Shown in pieces: positions 16,431 to 25,619 of a DNA stretch of 64,000 nt; within the stretch, counting starts at the first letter, position 1; each line of letters opens with the position of its first letter. Source of the DNA: GCA-002713455 sp964428745 (GTDB lineage: Bacteria; Fidelibacterota; Marinisomatia; Marinisomatales; TCS55). The translations under genes were made by a program, and so were the position numbers. The notes below the pieces were generated by a model that was not told the DNA's origin, did not search any database, and saw only the letters and a list, made by a program, of their open reading frames with translations. The stretch covers positions 6,331 through 70,330 of the forward strand of contig CAYRYZ010000004.1 of NCBI GenBank assembly GCA_964428745.1, written 5' to 3'.

Positions 16431-17506
16431 TGAGTAATCGTAAAATTATACATGTAGTGGGTACTGGTACTATTGGGGAACCATTAATAGGTTTATTATG
16501 TGATTATAGGGAGCAGTTAGGTATCGATGAAATTAGTTTCAATAAAAATTCAGCACTTCGCAGTGATCGCTCAAAAGTAATGAGTTTATTAAAGCGTGGT
16601 GCAAATCTAGCTGTAAATGAAGATAAAGTAGATGATTTTAAAAAGCTAGGTATGGATCCAAAATTAGAAAGTAAAGATGCTATTTCTAGAGCAACAGCTG
16701 TAATTGACTGCACACCATCCGGAGTTGGTCATAAAAACAAAGAATTATATTATCAGCAATTTTCCAATAAAGTTAATGGATTTATGGCTCAGGGTAGTGA
16801 AGATGGTTTTGGAGTAAAGTACGCTAGAAACATTAATGATTCGGTAATAAAAGACGATGATAATTGTCAATTTATTCAAGTTGTATCTTGCAATACGCAT
16901 AATATTGCATGTATTACTAATACCCTTGCTATTGATGGTTTTGGGCCAGAAAACCTACAAGAAGGACGTTTCGTTTGTGTTAGACGAGCGAATGACACGA
17001 GCCAAAGTAGTGGCTATATAGCGGCTCCTTCCGTAGGAAAACACTCTGATGAAAATTTCGGATCTCATCATGCGAAAGATGCGTCAGAATTATTTGCGAC
17101 TCTAGGTTATGAATTGAATTTGTTTTCTTCAGCAATGAAAATAAATAGTCAATATATGCATGTACTTTGGTTTGCTATAAAAACAGAAGAGCCTACTAGT
17201 CGTAATGAAGTGATTGAGAAATTAGAGGCTAATAAACTAGTAGCTACTACAACTAAAGATATGACATCAACTGTATTTTCATTCGGTAGAGATCATGGTC
17301 ATTTTGGGAGAATTTTAAATCAGACGGTTGTTGTTGAGCAATCAATACATGTAAAAAATAAGCATGAAATATATGGTTTCTGTTTCACGCCTCAAGATGG
17401 TAACTCAATCCTCAGTAGTATTTCTGCTGCTGAAAGATTTTTATATCCTCATTCTTATGAAGATAAGATATCATGTCTCGATGAACTCTTTTTCAACGAA
17501 ATTTGA
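16430..17506 (+). CDS. Type II (archaeal-type) glyceraldehyde-3-phosphate dehydrogenase homologue
   Basis: A 358-residue Rossmann-fold protein. In order it shows GTGTIGEP (NAD(P) loop, residues 11-18), VIDCTPSGVGHKNKELYY (about residues 91-108), FMAQGSED, VVSCNTHN (catalytic-type Cys), VRRANDTSQSS, GSHHAKDASELF and MTSTVFSFGRDHG. These line up with archaeal GAPDH (DCTPEGIGAKN, VVSCNTTGL, VRRGADPAQ, PSHHGPDV), not with the bacterial type I enzyme. A role in triose-phosphate oxidation is inferred; divergence around the CNT motif leaves room for another aldehyde substrate. It is translationally coupled to ccmD upstream and to an MBL hydrolase downstream (TTGA overlap). Confidence 0.75.
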   Translation: MSNRKIIHVVGTGTIGEPLIGLLCDYREQLGIDEISFNKNSALRSDRSKVMSLLKRGANLAVNEDKVDDFKKLGMDPKLESKDAISRATAVIDCTPSGVGHKNKELYYQQFSNKVNGFMAQGSEDGFGVKYARNINDSVIKDDDNCQFIQVVSCNTHNIACITNTLAIDGFGPENLQEGRFVCVRRANDTSQSSGYIAAPSVGKHSDENFGSHHAKDASELFATLGYELNLFSSAMKINSQYMHVLWFAIKTEEPTSRNEVIEKLEANKLVATTTKDMTSTVFSFGRDHGHFGRILNQTVVVEQSIHVKNKHEIYGFCFTPQDGNSILSSISAAERFLYPHSYEDKISCLDELFFNEI

Positions 17507-18150
17507 AGTTATCGATTAAAACAATTGTTACTGGGCCTTTCCAAGAAAATACATACCTTTTAATTGATAAGTTATCTGATAAGTGTATATTGCTTGACCC
17601 TGGCGATGAAGGGCAGAAAATTATTAATTATATAAATGAAAACGATTTGATACCGATTGCTATAATTAATACTCATGCACACTTAGATCATATTGGTGCT
17701 ATAGCAGAAATCAAAGAAAAATACTCGATTCCTTTTTATTTGCATGTTGATGAAAAGCCTATTTTAGATTCTTTTCCCATTGCATGTAGAATGTATGGAA
17801 TTAAAAAAGGAAATTCACCGTCTGTTGACAAATGGATTAATTCAAGCGGCGATTTAGTAATCGGTCCATTTAAATTATCCATCATTGAAACTCCCGGTCA
17901 TACCCCTGGTGGTTGTAGTTATCTAATTAATAATGTTATTTTTGTAGGAGATACCTTATTCAAAGGATCTATTGGAAGAACGGATTTACCTGGTGGAGAC
18001 AGGAAAGTCCTTGATGAATCTTTAATAAAATTAATGAAAACTTTAAGTCCAAAGACTACAGTATACTCGGGGCATGGACCATTAACATCCATTAGTACTG
18101 AGAAAACAAATAATCCATTTTTGATTCCATTGCAAAATCAATTAGGTTAA
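17503..18150 (+). CDS. MBL-fold metallo-hydrolase (glyoxalase II-like, YcbL type)
   Basis: A 215-residue metallo-beta-lactamase-fold hydrolase. Metal ligands are visible in THAHLDH (HxHxDH, residues 57-63), TPGHTPGG, VGDTLF and SGHGP. The protein is shorter than classical glyoxalase II and resembles the YcbL group of single-domain thioester hydrolases. TTG 17503 overlaps the stop of the GAPDH-like gene by 4 bases. Coupling to a dehydrogenase that handles a reactive aldehyde would fit a detoxification or thioester-hydrolysis role, but the substrate is unknown. Confidence 0.85.
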   Translation: MKLSIKTIVTGPFQENTYLLIDKLSDKCILLDPGDEGQKIINYINENDLIPIAIINTHAHLDHIGAIAEIKEKYSIPFYLHVDEKPILDSFPIACRMYGIKKGNSPSVDKWINSSGDLVIGPFKLSIIETPGHTPGGCSYLINNVIFVGDTLFKGSIGRTDLPGGDRKVLDESLIKLMKTLSPKTTVYSGHGPLTSISTEKTNNPFLIPLQNQLG

Positions 18151-18207
18151 CTTTTTATTTATTAATTGGAATTATTGGGTGTTTTAATTTTTAAATTCTG
18201 ATGTAGT

Positions 18208-19974
18208 ATGAATATTTCAACAAAATTAGATGAATACAATAATCAAGGAAAAACATTTTATAGTTTTGAGTTTTTCCCACCCAAAACTGATTTTGGCTTA
18301 GATAATCTTTATAGTCGAATAGATAGAATGGCCTCATTAGGCCCTGCGTATATTGATATCACTTGGGGCGCTGGTGGATCCACTGCAGATAAGACATTTG
18401 AAATGAGTAAAACTATTCAAAAATACTTTGGACTAGACGTAATGATGCATCTCACTTGTACAAATATGCCGAGTGATTCAATAAAGAAGATTCTTTCAGA
18501 TGCTCAAAAAAATAATATCTCAAATATTTTGGCATTAAGAGGAGATCCTCCTGATGGCAGTAGTGCGTGGAAAAAAAATGATTCGGGATTCAATTATGGT
18601 GCTGATCTCGTAAAGTTTATTAGAAAAGAGCATGGTAATAACTTTTTTTTAGGTGTTGGCGCCTATCCAGAGACTCATCAAGAACAAAAAAATGCAGATT
18701 TAGATATATCTTATTTAAAAGAAAAAGTTGATGCTGGGGCAGATATTATTGTAACTCAATTATTTTATGATGTGGAAAATTTTTTATTATTCCGAGATAA
18801 ATGCTCTCAAGCTGGGATTAATATTCCTATTATACCTGGGATTATGCCGATTCACAATTATGCTCGTTTTATAAAGTTTACTCAATTTTGCAAAGTTAGT
18901 ATCCCCAATTCAGTATCTGACGCACTTGAATTAATAAAGAATGATGATTCAAGTGTAATTGATTATGGTATTGAGCAAGCATCTAATATGTGCGAAAAAC
19001 TAATTGAAGAGGGGGTCCCAGGATTGCATTTTTATACACTAAATCTAGAACATTCTGTTACCGAAATATTATCGACACTTGGCCTTGTCTCAACACATAA
19101 ATCGAATAGAGTATTGCCTTGGAGACAGTCTACGCTCGATCAAAGAAAATTATCTGAAGATGTTAGACCAATATTTTGGAGCAATCGTCCCGTAAGTTAT
19201 TTAACTAGAACAGAGACTTGGGATGATTTTCCTAATGGTAGGTGGGGCGATATATCAAGCCCAACTTTTGGAGAGCTTAACCAATATCATGCTATCAGAG
19301 CGGGATCACAAAGTGATAAAGTTAAAGCTAGAAGGAGAAAGCTTTGGGGAGAGCCAATATCAATAAAGGAAATTTCAGATGTATTTGTATCTTTCTGTAA
19401 AGGTAAAATAAATAGTTTGCCTTGGTGTGAGACTCCTTTGGCTATTGAGAGCAAACAAATATTGGATGATTTAGTGGCACTTAATCAAGAAGGTTATTTC
19501 ACTATTAATTCACAACCAAAAGTAGACGGTTTACCTTCAGAAGATCCTAATTTTGGATGGGGAGCAAAAGGCGGGAAAGTTTTTCAAAAAGCATATTTAG
19601 AATTTTTTACTTCGAAAGATAATCTTGATAGATTGGTTCTAAGATTGGATGAATTAAATGATATTTCTTACCAAGCTCTTAACTTTGACGGCGATTTAAT
19701 TTCGAATTTGCCAGAAAATAACGTAAATGCTGTAACATGGGGTGTTTTTCCAGGGCAAGGAATATTACAACCTACTATTGTCGATGCACGATCATTTTTG
19801 ATATGGAAGGATGAGGCATTTGGATTATGGATAAATGATTGGGCTAGTATCTATAAAACGAATTCGGATTCTTATAATCTTTTACATCAAATTCATGACA
19901 CTCACTACTTGGTGAATATTGTAGATAACGATTTTATTGATGGAAATATGATTAAACATATTATCGAAAAATAA
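18208..19974 (+). CDS. metF: Methylenetetrahydrofolate reductase, eukaryote-type with C-terminal regulatory domain
   Basis: A 588-residue protein, about twice the length of ordinary bacterial MetF. Residues 1-300 form the FAD-dependent TIM barrel that reduces 5,10-methylene-THF to 5-methyl-THF (FSFEFFPPKT-like start, DITWGAGGS, HLTCTN, ALRGDPP, QLFYD, PGIMPI). Residues about 318-588 match the SAM-binding regulatory domain of human and plant MTHFR nearly segment by segment: EDVRPIFW, RTETWDDFPNGRWG, TINSQPKVDG, GWGAKGGKVFQKAYLEFFTS, NAVTWGVFPG, QPTIVDARSF, WKDEAFGLWI, LVNIVDNDF. In eukaryotes this domain mediates inhibition by S-adenosylmethionine; the same control here is an inference. It is followed 2 bases later by tilS. 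Confidence 0.95.
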   Translation: MNISTKLDEYNNQGKTFYSFEFFPPKTDFGLDNLYSRIDRMASLGPAYIDITWGAGGSTADKTFEMSKTIQKYFGLDVMMHLTCTNMPSDSIKKILSDAQKNNISNILALRGDPPDGSSAWKKNDSGFNYGADLVKFIRKEHGNNFFLGVGAYPETHQEQKNADLDISYLKEKVDAGADIIVTQLFYDVENFLLFRDKCSQAGINIPIIPGIMPIHNYARFIKFTQFCKVSIPNSVSDALELIKNDDSSVIDYGIEQASNMCEKLIEEGVPGLHFYTLNLEHSVTEILSTLGLVSTHKSNRVLPWRQSTLDQRKLSEDVRPIFWSNRPVSYLTRTETWDDFPNGRWGDISSPTFGELNQYHAIRAGSQSDKVKARRRKLWGEPISIKEISDVFVSFCKGKINSLPWCETPLAIESKQILDDLVALNQEGYFTINSQPKVDGLPSEDPNFGWGAKGGKVFQKAYLEFFTSKDNLDRLVLRLDELNDISYQALNFDGDLISNLPENNVNAVTWGVFPGQGILQPTIVDARSFLIWKDEAFGLWINDWASIYKTNSDSYNLLHQIHDTHYLVNIVDNDFIDGNMIKHIIEK

Positions 19975-19976
19975 AA

Positions 19977-21317
19977 ATGAAATCATTAACCTTTTATTCT
20001 TTTTATAAAAAAATATCTGAATTCTTATCAACGGAAAAACGTTTATTAATAGCAATCTCTGGTGGAATGGATTCTATGACTTTGCTCCATCTAGCATTAG
20101 GATTACGGCCAAATCACAAATTGTTTGGGGTCCACGTTAACCATGGACTACGATCTAAATCAAAATCTGAACAAAAATTTGTGGAGAGATTATGTATAAA
20201 TTATAATATTCCTTTATTTGTAAAAAAAATAAATACGCATTTTCATCAAAAAGAAAGTGTTGAAATGTGGGCACGTCGTTTAAGGTATAATGCATTTTCC
20301 GAAGCAAAAAAAGAGTTCGATTGTGATTATGTAATGACAGCACATCACGCAAATGATTCAGTTGAAACAATTATTATGCGCTTAGATGATGGCTGTGGAA
20401 TTGAAGGTCTAAGAGGCATCCCTAAGAATAATGGGGTGTTTATTCGACCCATATTAACTTATAAAAAATCTGCGATAAAAGATTACATACATAAAAATAA
20501 AATAGACTTTATTGTTGATGAAACAAATAAAGATACTTCTATTAAAAGAAATTTTGTCCGAGAAAAGATTTTAAAGCCCTGGGAAGAGCAAAGTGATGAT
20601 CTTATTGATAGATTTATTAACTTATCAAATAAGGCAACTAATTCAATAAATTATATGGATATAATAATATCTAGTATATCTAATGATATTAAAACTAGTA
20701 GTGATAAATTTATTATTCCTGATAATTTAACTAAATTATTGTTGCCTTCTCAATTTGTACGTCTGATTAAGGAATTGTTAAATGAAACACAAATTTCATG
20801 GAGAAGACATCGTTGGGAATCACTGATTAAATGGAAACATAGCGCTAAAACAGGGTCGACTTATAACATTAATAAATATTGGACAATATTGAGAGATAGG
20901 AAACATTTTATATTAAATAATAGTATTACAATGCCAGTTGATATAAAAATTCAAAAAGAAGGTGTGTACAGTTTTAATGATTCTTATTTAAGTATGTACA
21001 AAACAGATAGAATGGATAAAAATAATGACCCTATGTTAGAAGTTATAGATTGGAATTCCGTATCAAAGAAGGATTTGAAACTTAGAACATGGAAAAAAGG
21101 TGATCGATTTAAACCATTGGGTATGAAAAACTATAAAAAGGTTAGTGATTTTTTGATTGACAAAAAGATGGATCGATTTTCAAAGGACAATCAGTTGGTT
21201 TTAACGGCCGATAATGAAATCGTCTGGGTTTGTGGACAAAGAATAAGTGAGATGGTAAAAATTACTAATAAGACTTCTAATTTTTTGAAACTTTCACTAA
21301 GTCATTCGTACAAATAA
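19977..21317 (+). CDS. tilS: tRNA(Ile)-lysidine synthase
   Basis: A 446-residue enzyme that converts C34 of the AUA-reading tRNA-Ile to lysidine. The PP-loop ATP pyrophosphatase motif is SGGMDS (residues 28-33), followed by GVHVNHGLR and AHHANDSVET. The C-terminal TilS domain is recognisable by RTWKKGDRFKPLGM and KVSDFLIDKKM. The final base of its TAA is the A of the next ATG. Confidence 0.94.
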   Translation: MKSLTFYSFYKKISEFLSTEKRLLIAISGGMDSMTLLHLALGLRPNHKLFGVHVNHGLRSKSKSEQKFVERLCINYNIPLFVKKINTHFHQKESVEMWARRLRYNAFSEAKKEFDCDYVMTAHHANDSVETIIMRLDDGCGIEGLRGIPKNNGVFIRPILTYKKSAIKDYIHKNKIDFIVDETNKDTSIKRNFVREKILKPWEEQSDDLIDRFINLSNKATNSINYMDIIISSISNDIKTSSDKFIIPDNLTKLLLPSQFVRLIKELLNETQISWRRHRWESLIKWKHSAKTGSTYNINKYWTILRDRKHFILNNSITMPVDIKIQKEGVYSFNDSYLSMYKTDRMDKNNDPMLEVIDWNSVSKKDLKLRTWKKGDRFKPLGMKNYKKVSDFLIDKKMDRFSKDNQLVLTADNEIVWVCGQRISEMVKITNKTSNFLKLSLSHSYK

Positions 21318-21847
21318 TGGTAGATAATAGAGAAAAATTGACTCAAATCATATCTGAAGAGGCAATTATGGAACGGATTCACCAAATTGCTGATGATATA
21401 TCAAACCAATATAAAAGTGAGGTTCCTATCCTAATAGGTATATTGAATGGGAGCTTTATTTTTGCATCAGATCTAGTACGTTCTATGAAAATAGATTGTG
21501 AAATTGATTTTATAAAAGTTTCAAGTTATTCTGGTACTAAGTCGAAAGGTACTATCCATCTTAGAAAAGATATTTCTGCTGATATTACGGATCGGCATGT
21601 TATAATCGTTGAAGATATTATTGATTCTGGTTTGACAATCAAGTTTATTAGAGATCGTTTACTTGATGCTCAACCTAAATCAGTTTCCATTGTTACTTTA
21701 TTAATGAAACCAGAGCTCGCAGAAATAGACTTTGATGTAAATTGGGTAGGGTTTGAAATTCCACCACATTATGTTGTAGGATATGGATTAGATTATGATC
21801 AGAAATTTAGAAATTTGAGAGGGATATTTCGCTTAGGGGGGAAATAA
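21317..21847 (+). CDS. hpt: Hypoxanthine phosphoribosyltransferase
   Basis: A 176-residue purine salvage enzyme making IMP or GMP from hypoxanthine or guanine and PRPP. The PRPP loop is VIIVEDIIDSGLT, preceded by FIKVSSYSGT, and the purine-binding end is VGYGLDYDQKFRNL. tilS-hpt-ftsH is a common bacterial arrangement; it overlaps tilS by one base and ends 2 bases before ftsH. Confidence 0.94.
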   Translation: MVDNREKLTQIISEEAIMERIHQIADDISNQYKSEVPILIGILNGSFIFASDLVRSMKIDCEIDFIKVSSYSGTKSKGTIHLRKDISADITDRHVIIVEDIIDSGLTIKFIRDRLLDAQPKSVSIVTLLMKPELAEIDFDVNWVGFEIPPHYVVGYGLDYDQKFRNLRGIFRLGGK

Positions 21848-21849
21848 AT

Positions 21850-23886
21850 ATGAATAATAATAAAACAAAATCACCTAAACATAATGGGTCTAGTAAGTCA
21901 AAGAATGATTCCACAAAGGGTAAAAATGATAAAGTAGACGAACAGTTTCATTGGAAAAAAGCTGGTAAGACTAGTTTAGTTTGGGTTTTGATTATTATTT
22001 CGGCAATTTTTATGTCAAACCTTTTTACTGGTCAAGGTAGAGATGAAGTAGAAATACAATTTTCTGAATATCGTACATTTTTAAATAATGGACTTATTGC
22101 AAAAGCAAGAATAGTTGATGAAGTTTTTCATGGTGATTTAACTGAGCCCCAAACTATTATCAATGCAAGAGGAATTGGCAAAAGTGTAAAAAAATTCCGC
22201 CTTAAGCTTCCCTTTATTGATCGTGAGGTTATGACTGAATGGGATCAATCTGGTGTGGATTATTCATTTAAACAGAAGTCAATTGATTGGACAGGATATA
22301 TGCTTAATATGCTTCCATGGATAGCTATACTTGCTTTTTGGATATTTCTAATGCGAAGAATGCAAGGTGGAGGTAGTGGAATGAAATCCATTTTTAATTT
22401 TGGAAAAAGTAAGGCCAAAATTTGGACCTCAGATATGCCAAAAGTTGATTTTGATCATGTAGCTGGCTGTGTTGAAGCAAAAGAAGAGTTAACTGAAATA
22501 GTTGATTTTTTAAAAAGACCTAAACGTTATCAAAAACTTGGTGCAAAAATCCCCCGAGGCGTTTTATTAGTTGGCCAACCAGGTACAGGAAAAACTTTGC
22601 TTGCGCGAGCTGTAGCAGGAGAAGCGAATGTAGCTTTTTTTAGTTTAAGCGGTGCAGATTTTGTAGAAATGTTTGTGGGGGTTGGAGCTTCCCGCGTTAG
22701 AGACCTTTTTGAACAAGGCAAGCAAAACCAACCCTGTATAATATTTATTGATGAATTAGATGCTGTAGGTAGACAACGTGGGGCAGGCCTTGGAGGAGGT
22801 CATGATGAACGTGAGCAAACCCTAAATGCTTTATTGGTTGAAATGGATGGATTTGAACCCAATCACGATATCATTCTTATGGCGGCTACAAATCGACCTG
22901 ATGTATTAGATGCTGCATTGCTGCGCCCTGGTCGTTTTGACCGGCAGATAGTAGTTGATGTACCAGATTTGAAAGGGCGACTAGGGATCCTAAAAGTTCA
23001 TACTAAAAAAATATTGATGAATAAACGTAAGGTCAATTTAGAAGCTATTGCAAAAGGAACTCCTGGCATGGTTGGTGCTGACCTTGAAAATATAGTTAAT
23101 GAAGCAGCACTCTTAGCAGCAAGAAAGAAAAAACGTTCAGTAGATATGTCTGATTTTGAAGAAGCTAAAGATAAAGTTATGATGGGTGTACAAAGAAAGA
23201 GCGTTGTGCTTTCAGATGCTGAGAAAAAAACAACAGCATATCATGAAGCTGGACATACATTAGTTGCTACACGAACTAAGGGAGCTGATCCTGTCCACAA
23301 GGTAACTATTATACCTAGGGGACAAGCTTTAGGAGTTACAATGCAACTGCCTATAGATGAAAAACATGGATATTCCCGAGAATATATTGAAGGAAGGTTG
23401 GCAATATTAATGGGCGGACGAGCAGCTGAGGAGCTTATTTTTGATGAGTTAACAACTGGTGCTGGAAATGATATTGAACAAGCAACAAAAATTGCTAGAA
23501 AAATGGTTTGCGAATGGGGAATGAGTGATGTTCTTGGACCGATGACATTTGGAAAGAAAAATGAGGAAATTTTCCTCGGCCGTGAAATACAAAGTCATAG
23601 AGATTATTCAGAAGTGACGGCAAGAATGATAGATGAGGAAGTAGTAAGAGTTGTTCGCAAAGCACAATCAACAGCCAAAGAAGTTTTAAATAATAATATT
23701 AATCAATTACATAATTTGGCCAAGGCTTTGTTGGAGTATGAAACTATTGATGGCGATGAAGTCATTGCAGTAATGGAGGGTGAAAAAATATCGCGTAAAA
23801 GTAATGGAGCCGTGAAAAAAAATAATTCAAAATCATCATTAAGAAAGCCGAAAAAAAATAAAAAAGCTAATCCAAAAACCACCTAA
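21850..23886 (+). CDS. ftsH: ATP-dependent zinc metalloprotease FtsH
   Basis: A 678-residue membrane AAA+ protease. The basic N-terminal tail is followed by a helix (about residues 43-58), a periplasmic segment and a second helix (about residues 146-167). Walker A is GQPGTGKT (about residues 242-249), with the FVGVGASRVRDLF pore/SRH region, Walker B IIFIDELDAVG and the zinc site HEAGH (about residues 465-469). The C-terminus is a Lys/Asn-rich tail. It degrades unassembled membrane proteins and regulators. Confidence 0.97.
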   Translation: MNNNKTKSPKHNGSSKSKNDSTKGKNDKVDEQFHWKKAGKTSLVWVLIIISAIFMSNLFTGQGRDEVEIQFSEYRTFLNNGLIAKARIVDEVFHGDLTEPQTIINARGIGKSVKKFRLKLPFIDREVMTEWDQSGVDYSFKQKSIDWTGYMLNMLPWIAILAFWIFLMRRMQGGGSGMKSIFNFGKSKAKIWTSDMPKVDFDHVAGCVEAKEELTEIVDFLKRPKRYQKLGAKIPRGVLLVGQPGTGKTLLARAVAGEANVAFFSLSGADFVEMFVGVGASRVRDLFEQGKQNQPCIIFIDELDAVGRQRGAGLGGGHDEREQTLNALLVEMDGFEPNHDIILMAATNRPDVLDAALLRPGRFDRQIVVDVPDLKGRLGILKVHTKKILMNKRKVNLEAIAKGTPGMVGADLENIVNEAALLAARKKKRSVDMSDFEEAKDKVMMGVQRKSVVLSDAEKKTTAYHEAGHTLVATRTKGADPVHKVTIIPRGQALGVTMQLPIDEKHGYSREYIEGRLAILMGGRAAEELIFDELTTGAGNDIEQATKIARKMVCEWGMSDVLGPMTFGKKNEEIFLGREIQSHRDYSEVTARMIDEEVVRVVRKAQSTAKEVLNNNINQLHNLAKALLEYETIDGDEVIAVMEGEKISRKSNGAVKKNNSKSSLRKPKKNKKANPKTT

Positions 23887-23925
23887 TATTTAATTTCTTT
23901 AATTAAGGAGCGGATTTACAATAAA

Positions 23926-24762
23926 ATGAATGATTCCGAATTTCGTTCCTGGCTACAATCTCCCTCACGTACGCTCATAATGGGCATTCTAAATTTAACG
24001 CCCGATTCGTTTAGTGATGGTGGCCATTATGATTCTATTCAAAAAGCATTAGATCATACAATGAAAATGATTGAATGTGGTGCGGATATTATTGATATAG
24101 GGGGCGAATCAACCCGCCCAGGATCTAAACCTATTTCAATTAATGAAGAAATAGATAGGACTATTCCTGTTATTGAAGAAATAAGAAAGATTTCTGACTG
24201 CATAATTTCAATTGATAGTTATAAATCAGAAATAGTAAAAGCTGCATTGAATGCAAATGCAAATATAGCAAATGATATTTCAGGTCTTACTTTTGATGAA
24301 AAAATGGTAAAATTAATTAGTGAGAAAAAAGTTCCACTAATAATAATGCATATGAAGGGTAATCCCTTAGACATGCAAAAAAATCCTAGTTATAATAATT
24401 TGATAAAAGAGATTTGCAATTTCTTTTCTAAACAAATACTGTTGGCAAATTCGGCAGGTATTGATTCTCAAAATATAATTTTGGACCCTGGAATTGGGTT
24501 TGGTAAAAGGGTAGAAGATAACTTTGAAATTATAAGAGAATTACAGCAAATTTGCGCAATGGGATTACCTGTTCTAATTGGTCCATCAAGAAAATCATTT
24601 ATTGGTGAAACGCTGAGTCTTCCTACTGCCGATAGGATTGAAGGAACAATGGCAACAATAACTGCAAGCTTAATGAATGGTGCAAAGATTGTTAGGGTTC
24701 ATGATATAAAAGAAACTCAACGTACCGTTACTATTGTTGAGAGAATTATGGGTTTTTTATAA
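23926..24762 (+). CDS. folP: Dihydropteroate synthase
   Basis: A 278-residue TIM-barrel enzyme that joins DHPP and p-aminobenzoate in folate synthesis. Both pterin signatures are present: MGILNLTPDSFSDGG (residues 19-33) and IIDIGGESTRPGS, plus the later GIGFGKR and IGPSRKSFIG loops. An AAGGAG lies about 15 bases upstream of ATG 23926, longer than ideal spacing. It shares one base with the cdaA start (TAATG), so folP-cdaA are coupled. Confidence 0.95.
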   Translation: MNDSEFRSWLQSPSRTLIMGILNLTPDSFSDGGHYDSIQKALDHTMKMIECGADIIDIGGESTRPGSKPISINEEIDRTIPVIEEIRKISDCIISIDSYKSEIVKAALNANANIANDISGLTFDEKMVKLISEKKVPLIIMHMKGNPLDMQKNPSYNNLIKEICNFFSKQILLANSAGIDSQNIILDPGIGFGKRVEDNFEIIRELQQICAMGLPVLIGPSRKSFIGETLSLPTADRIEGTMATITASLMNGAKIVRVHDIKETQRTVTIVERIMGFL

Positions 24763-25538
24763 TGACGCTAATTAAAATTGGATTTCTTACTATTACTTTA
24801 ATCGATATAGTCGACTTATTATTAGTTAGTTGGCTTTTTTATAAAGTCTATATCTATTTCAAAGGGACAAGAGCTGGTCAGATGTTAGCAGGTCTAGTTT
24901 TTTTAATGTTGGCATCATTCCTTTTTAACGCATTTGGTTTGAGCGCATCATCGTGGCTAGTTAATCAATTTCAAACTGTGTGGGTTGTCGCATTTGTTAT
25001 TCTTTTTCAACCAGAGCTGCGAAGATTATTGATCTATGTGGGGCAAACTCGATTTTTTCAGAGAATTTTTAGAGTTGGAACTTCAAGAACAATTTTATCT
25101 ATTGTTGAGGCGTCACTCCAATTACAGGAACGTCATTGGGGAGGGCTCATAGTTATACAAAAAGAAACTGGTCTGCGTTCATACAAAGAACAGGGAACTC
25201 AGCTTAAAGCTGAGGTTACTGCTCCTTTATTAGTATCGATATTCAATCCCTCATCGCCCTTGCATGATGGTGCAGTTATAATACAAAATGATATTATTGA
25301 TGCTGCGGCATGTATATTACCTCTCACTGAAAGTAAAATGATTGATCCTGAAATGGGAACTCGACACCGAGCTGCTTTAGGAATTTCTGAAGAGACAGAT
25401 GCAATTGTTGTTCTAATATCCGAAGAAAAGACTAAAATTTCAGTAGCTGAAGATGGACGGTTTTCACATATAGGTATGGATAAAATTGCGCTTCAAAAAT
25501 ATTTAAACGATAGAATGTTTATCTCATCAGGAGATTAA
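24762..25538 (+). CDS. cdaA: Diadenylate cyclase CdaA (c-di-AMP synthase)
   Basis: A 258-residue membrane-bound diadenylate cyclase. The N-terminal part has about three membrane helices (residues 10-75); the DAC domain carries the two catalytic motifs LHDGAVII (DGA) and GTRHRAALGISEETDA (RHR). c-di-AMP controls potassium/osmolyte balance in many bacteria. The usual cdaR regulator does not follow; the next gene is prfB. A DHH-DHHA1 protein at 3143-4147 might act on the breakdown product pApA. Confidence 0.94.
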   Translation: MTLIKIGFLTITLIDIVDLLLVSWLFYKVYIYFKGTRAGQMLAGLVFLMLASFLFNAFGLSASSWLVNQFQTVWVVAFVILFQPELRRLLIYVGQTRFFQRIFRVGTSRTILSIVEASLQLQERHWGGLIVIQKETGLRSYKEQGTQLKAEVTAPLLVSIFNPSSPLHDGAVIIQNDIIDAAACILPLTESKMIDPEMGTRHRAALGISEETDAIVVLISEEKTKISVAEDGRFSHIGMDKIALQKYLNDRMFISSGD

Positions 25539-25619
25539 TAGTATAATATCCCAATTACCCAGTATTTTATTAATTATTTAGTTTTTCATCTGATAGAGTC
25601 CACTCATTAACTTTTCCTT

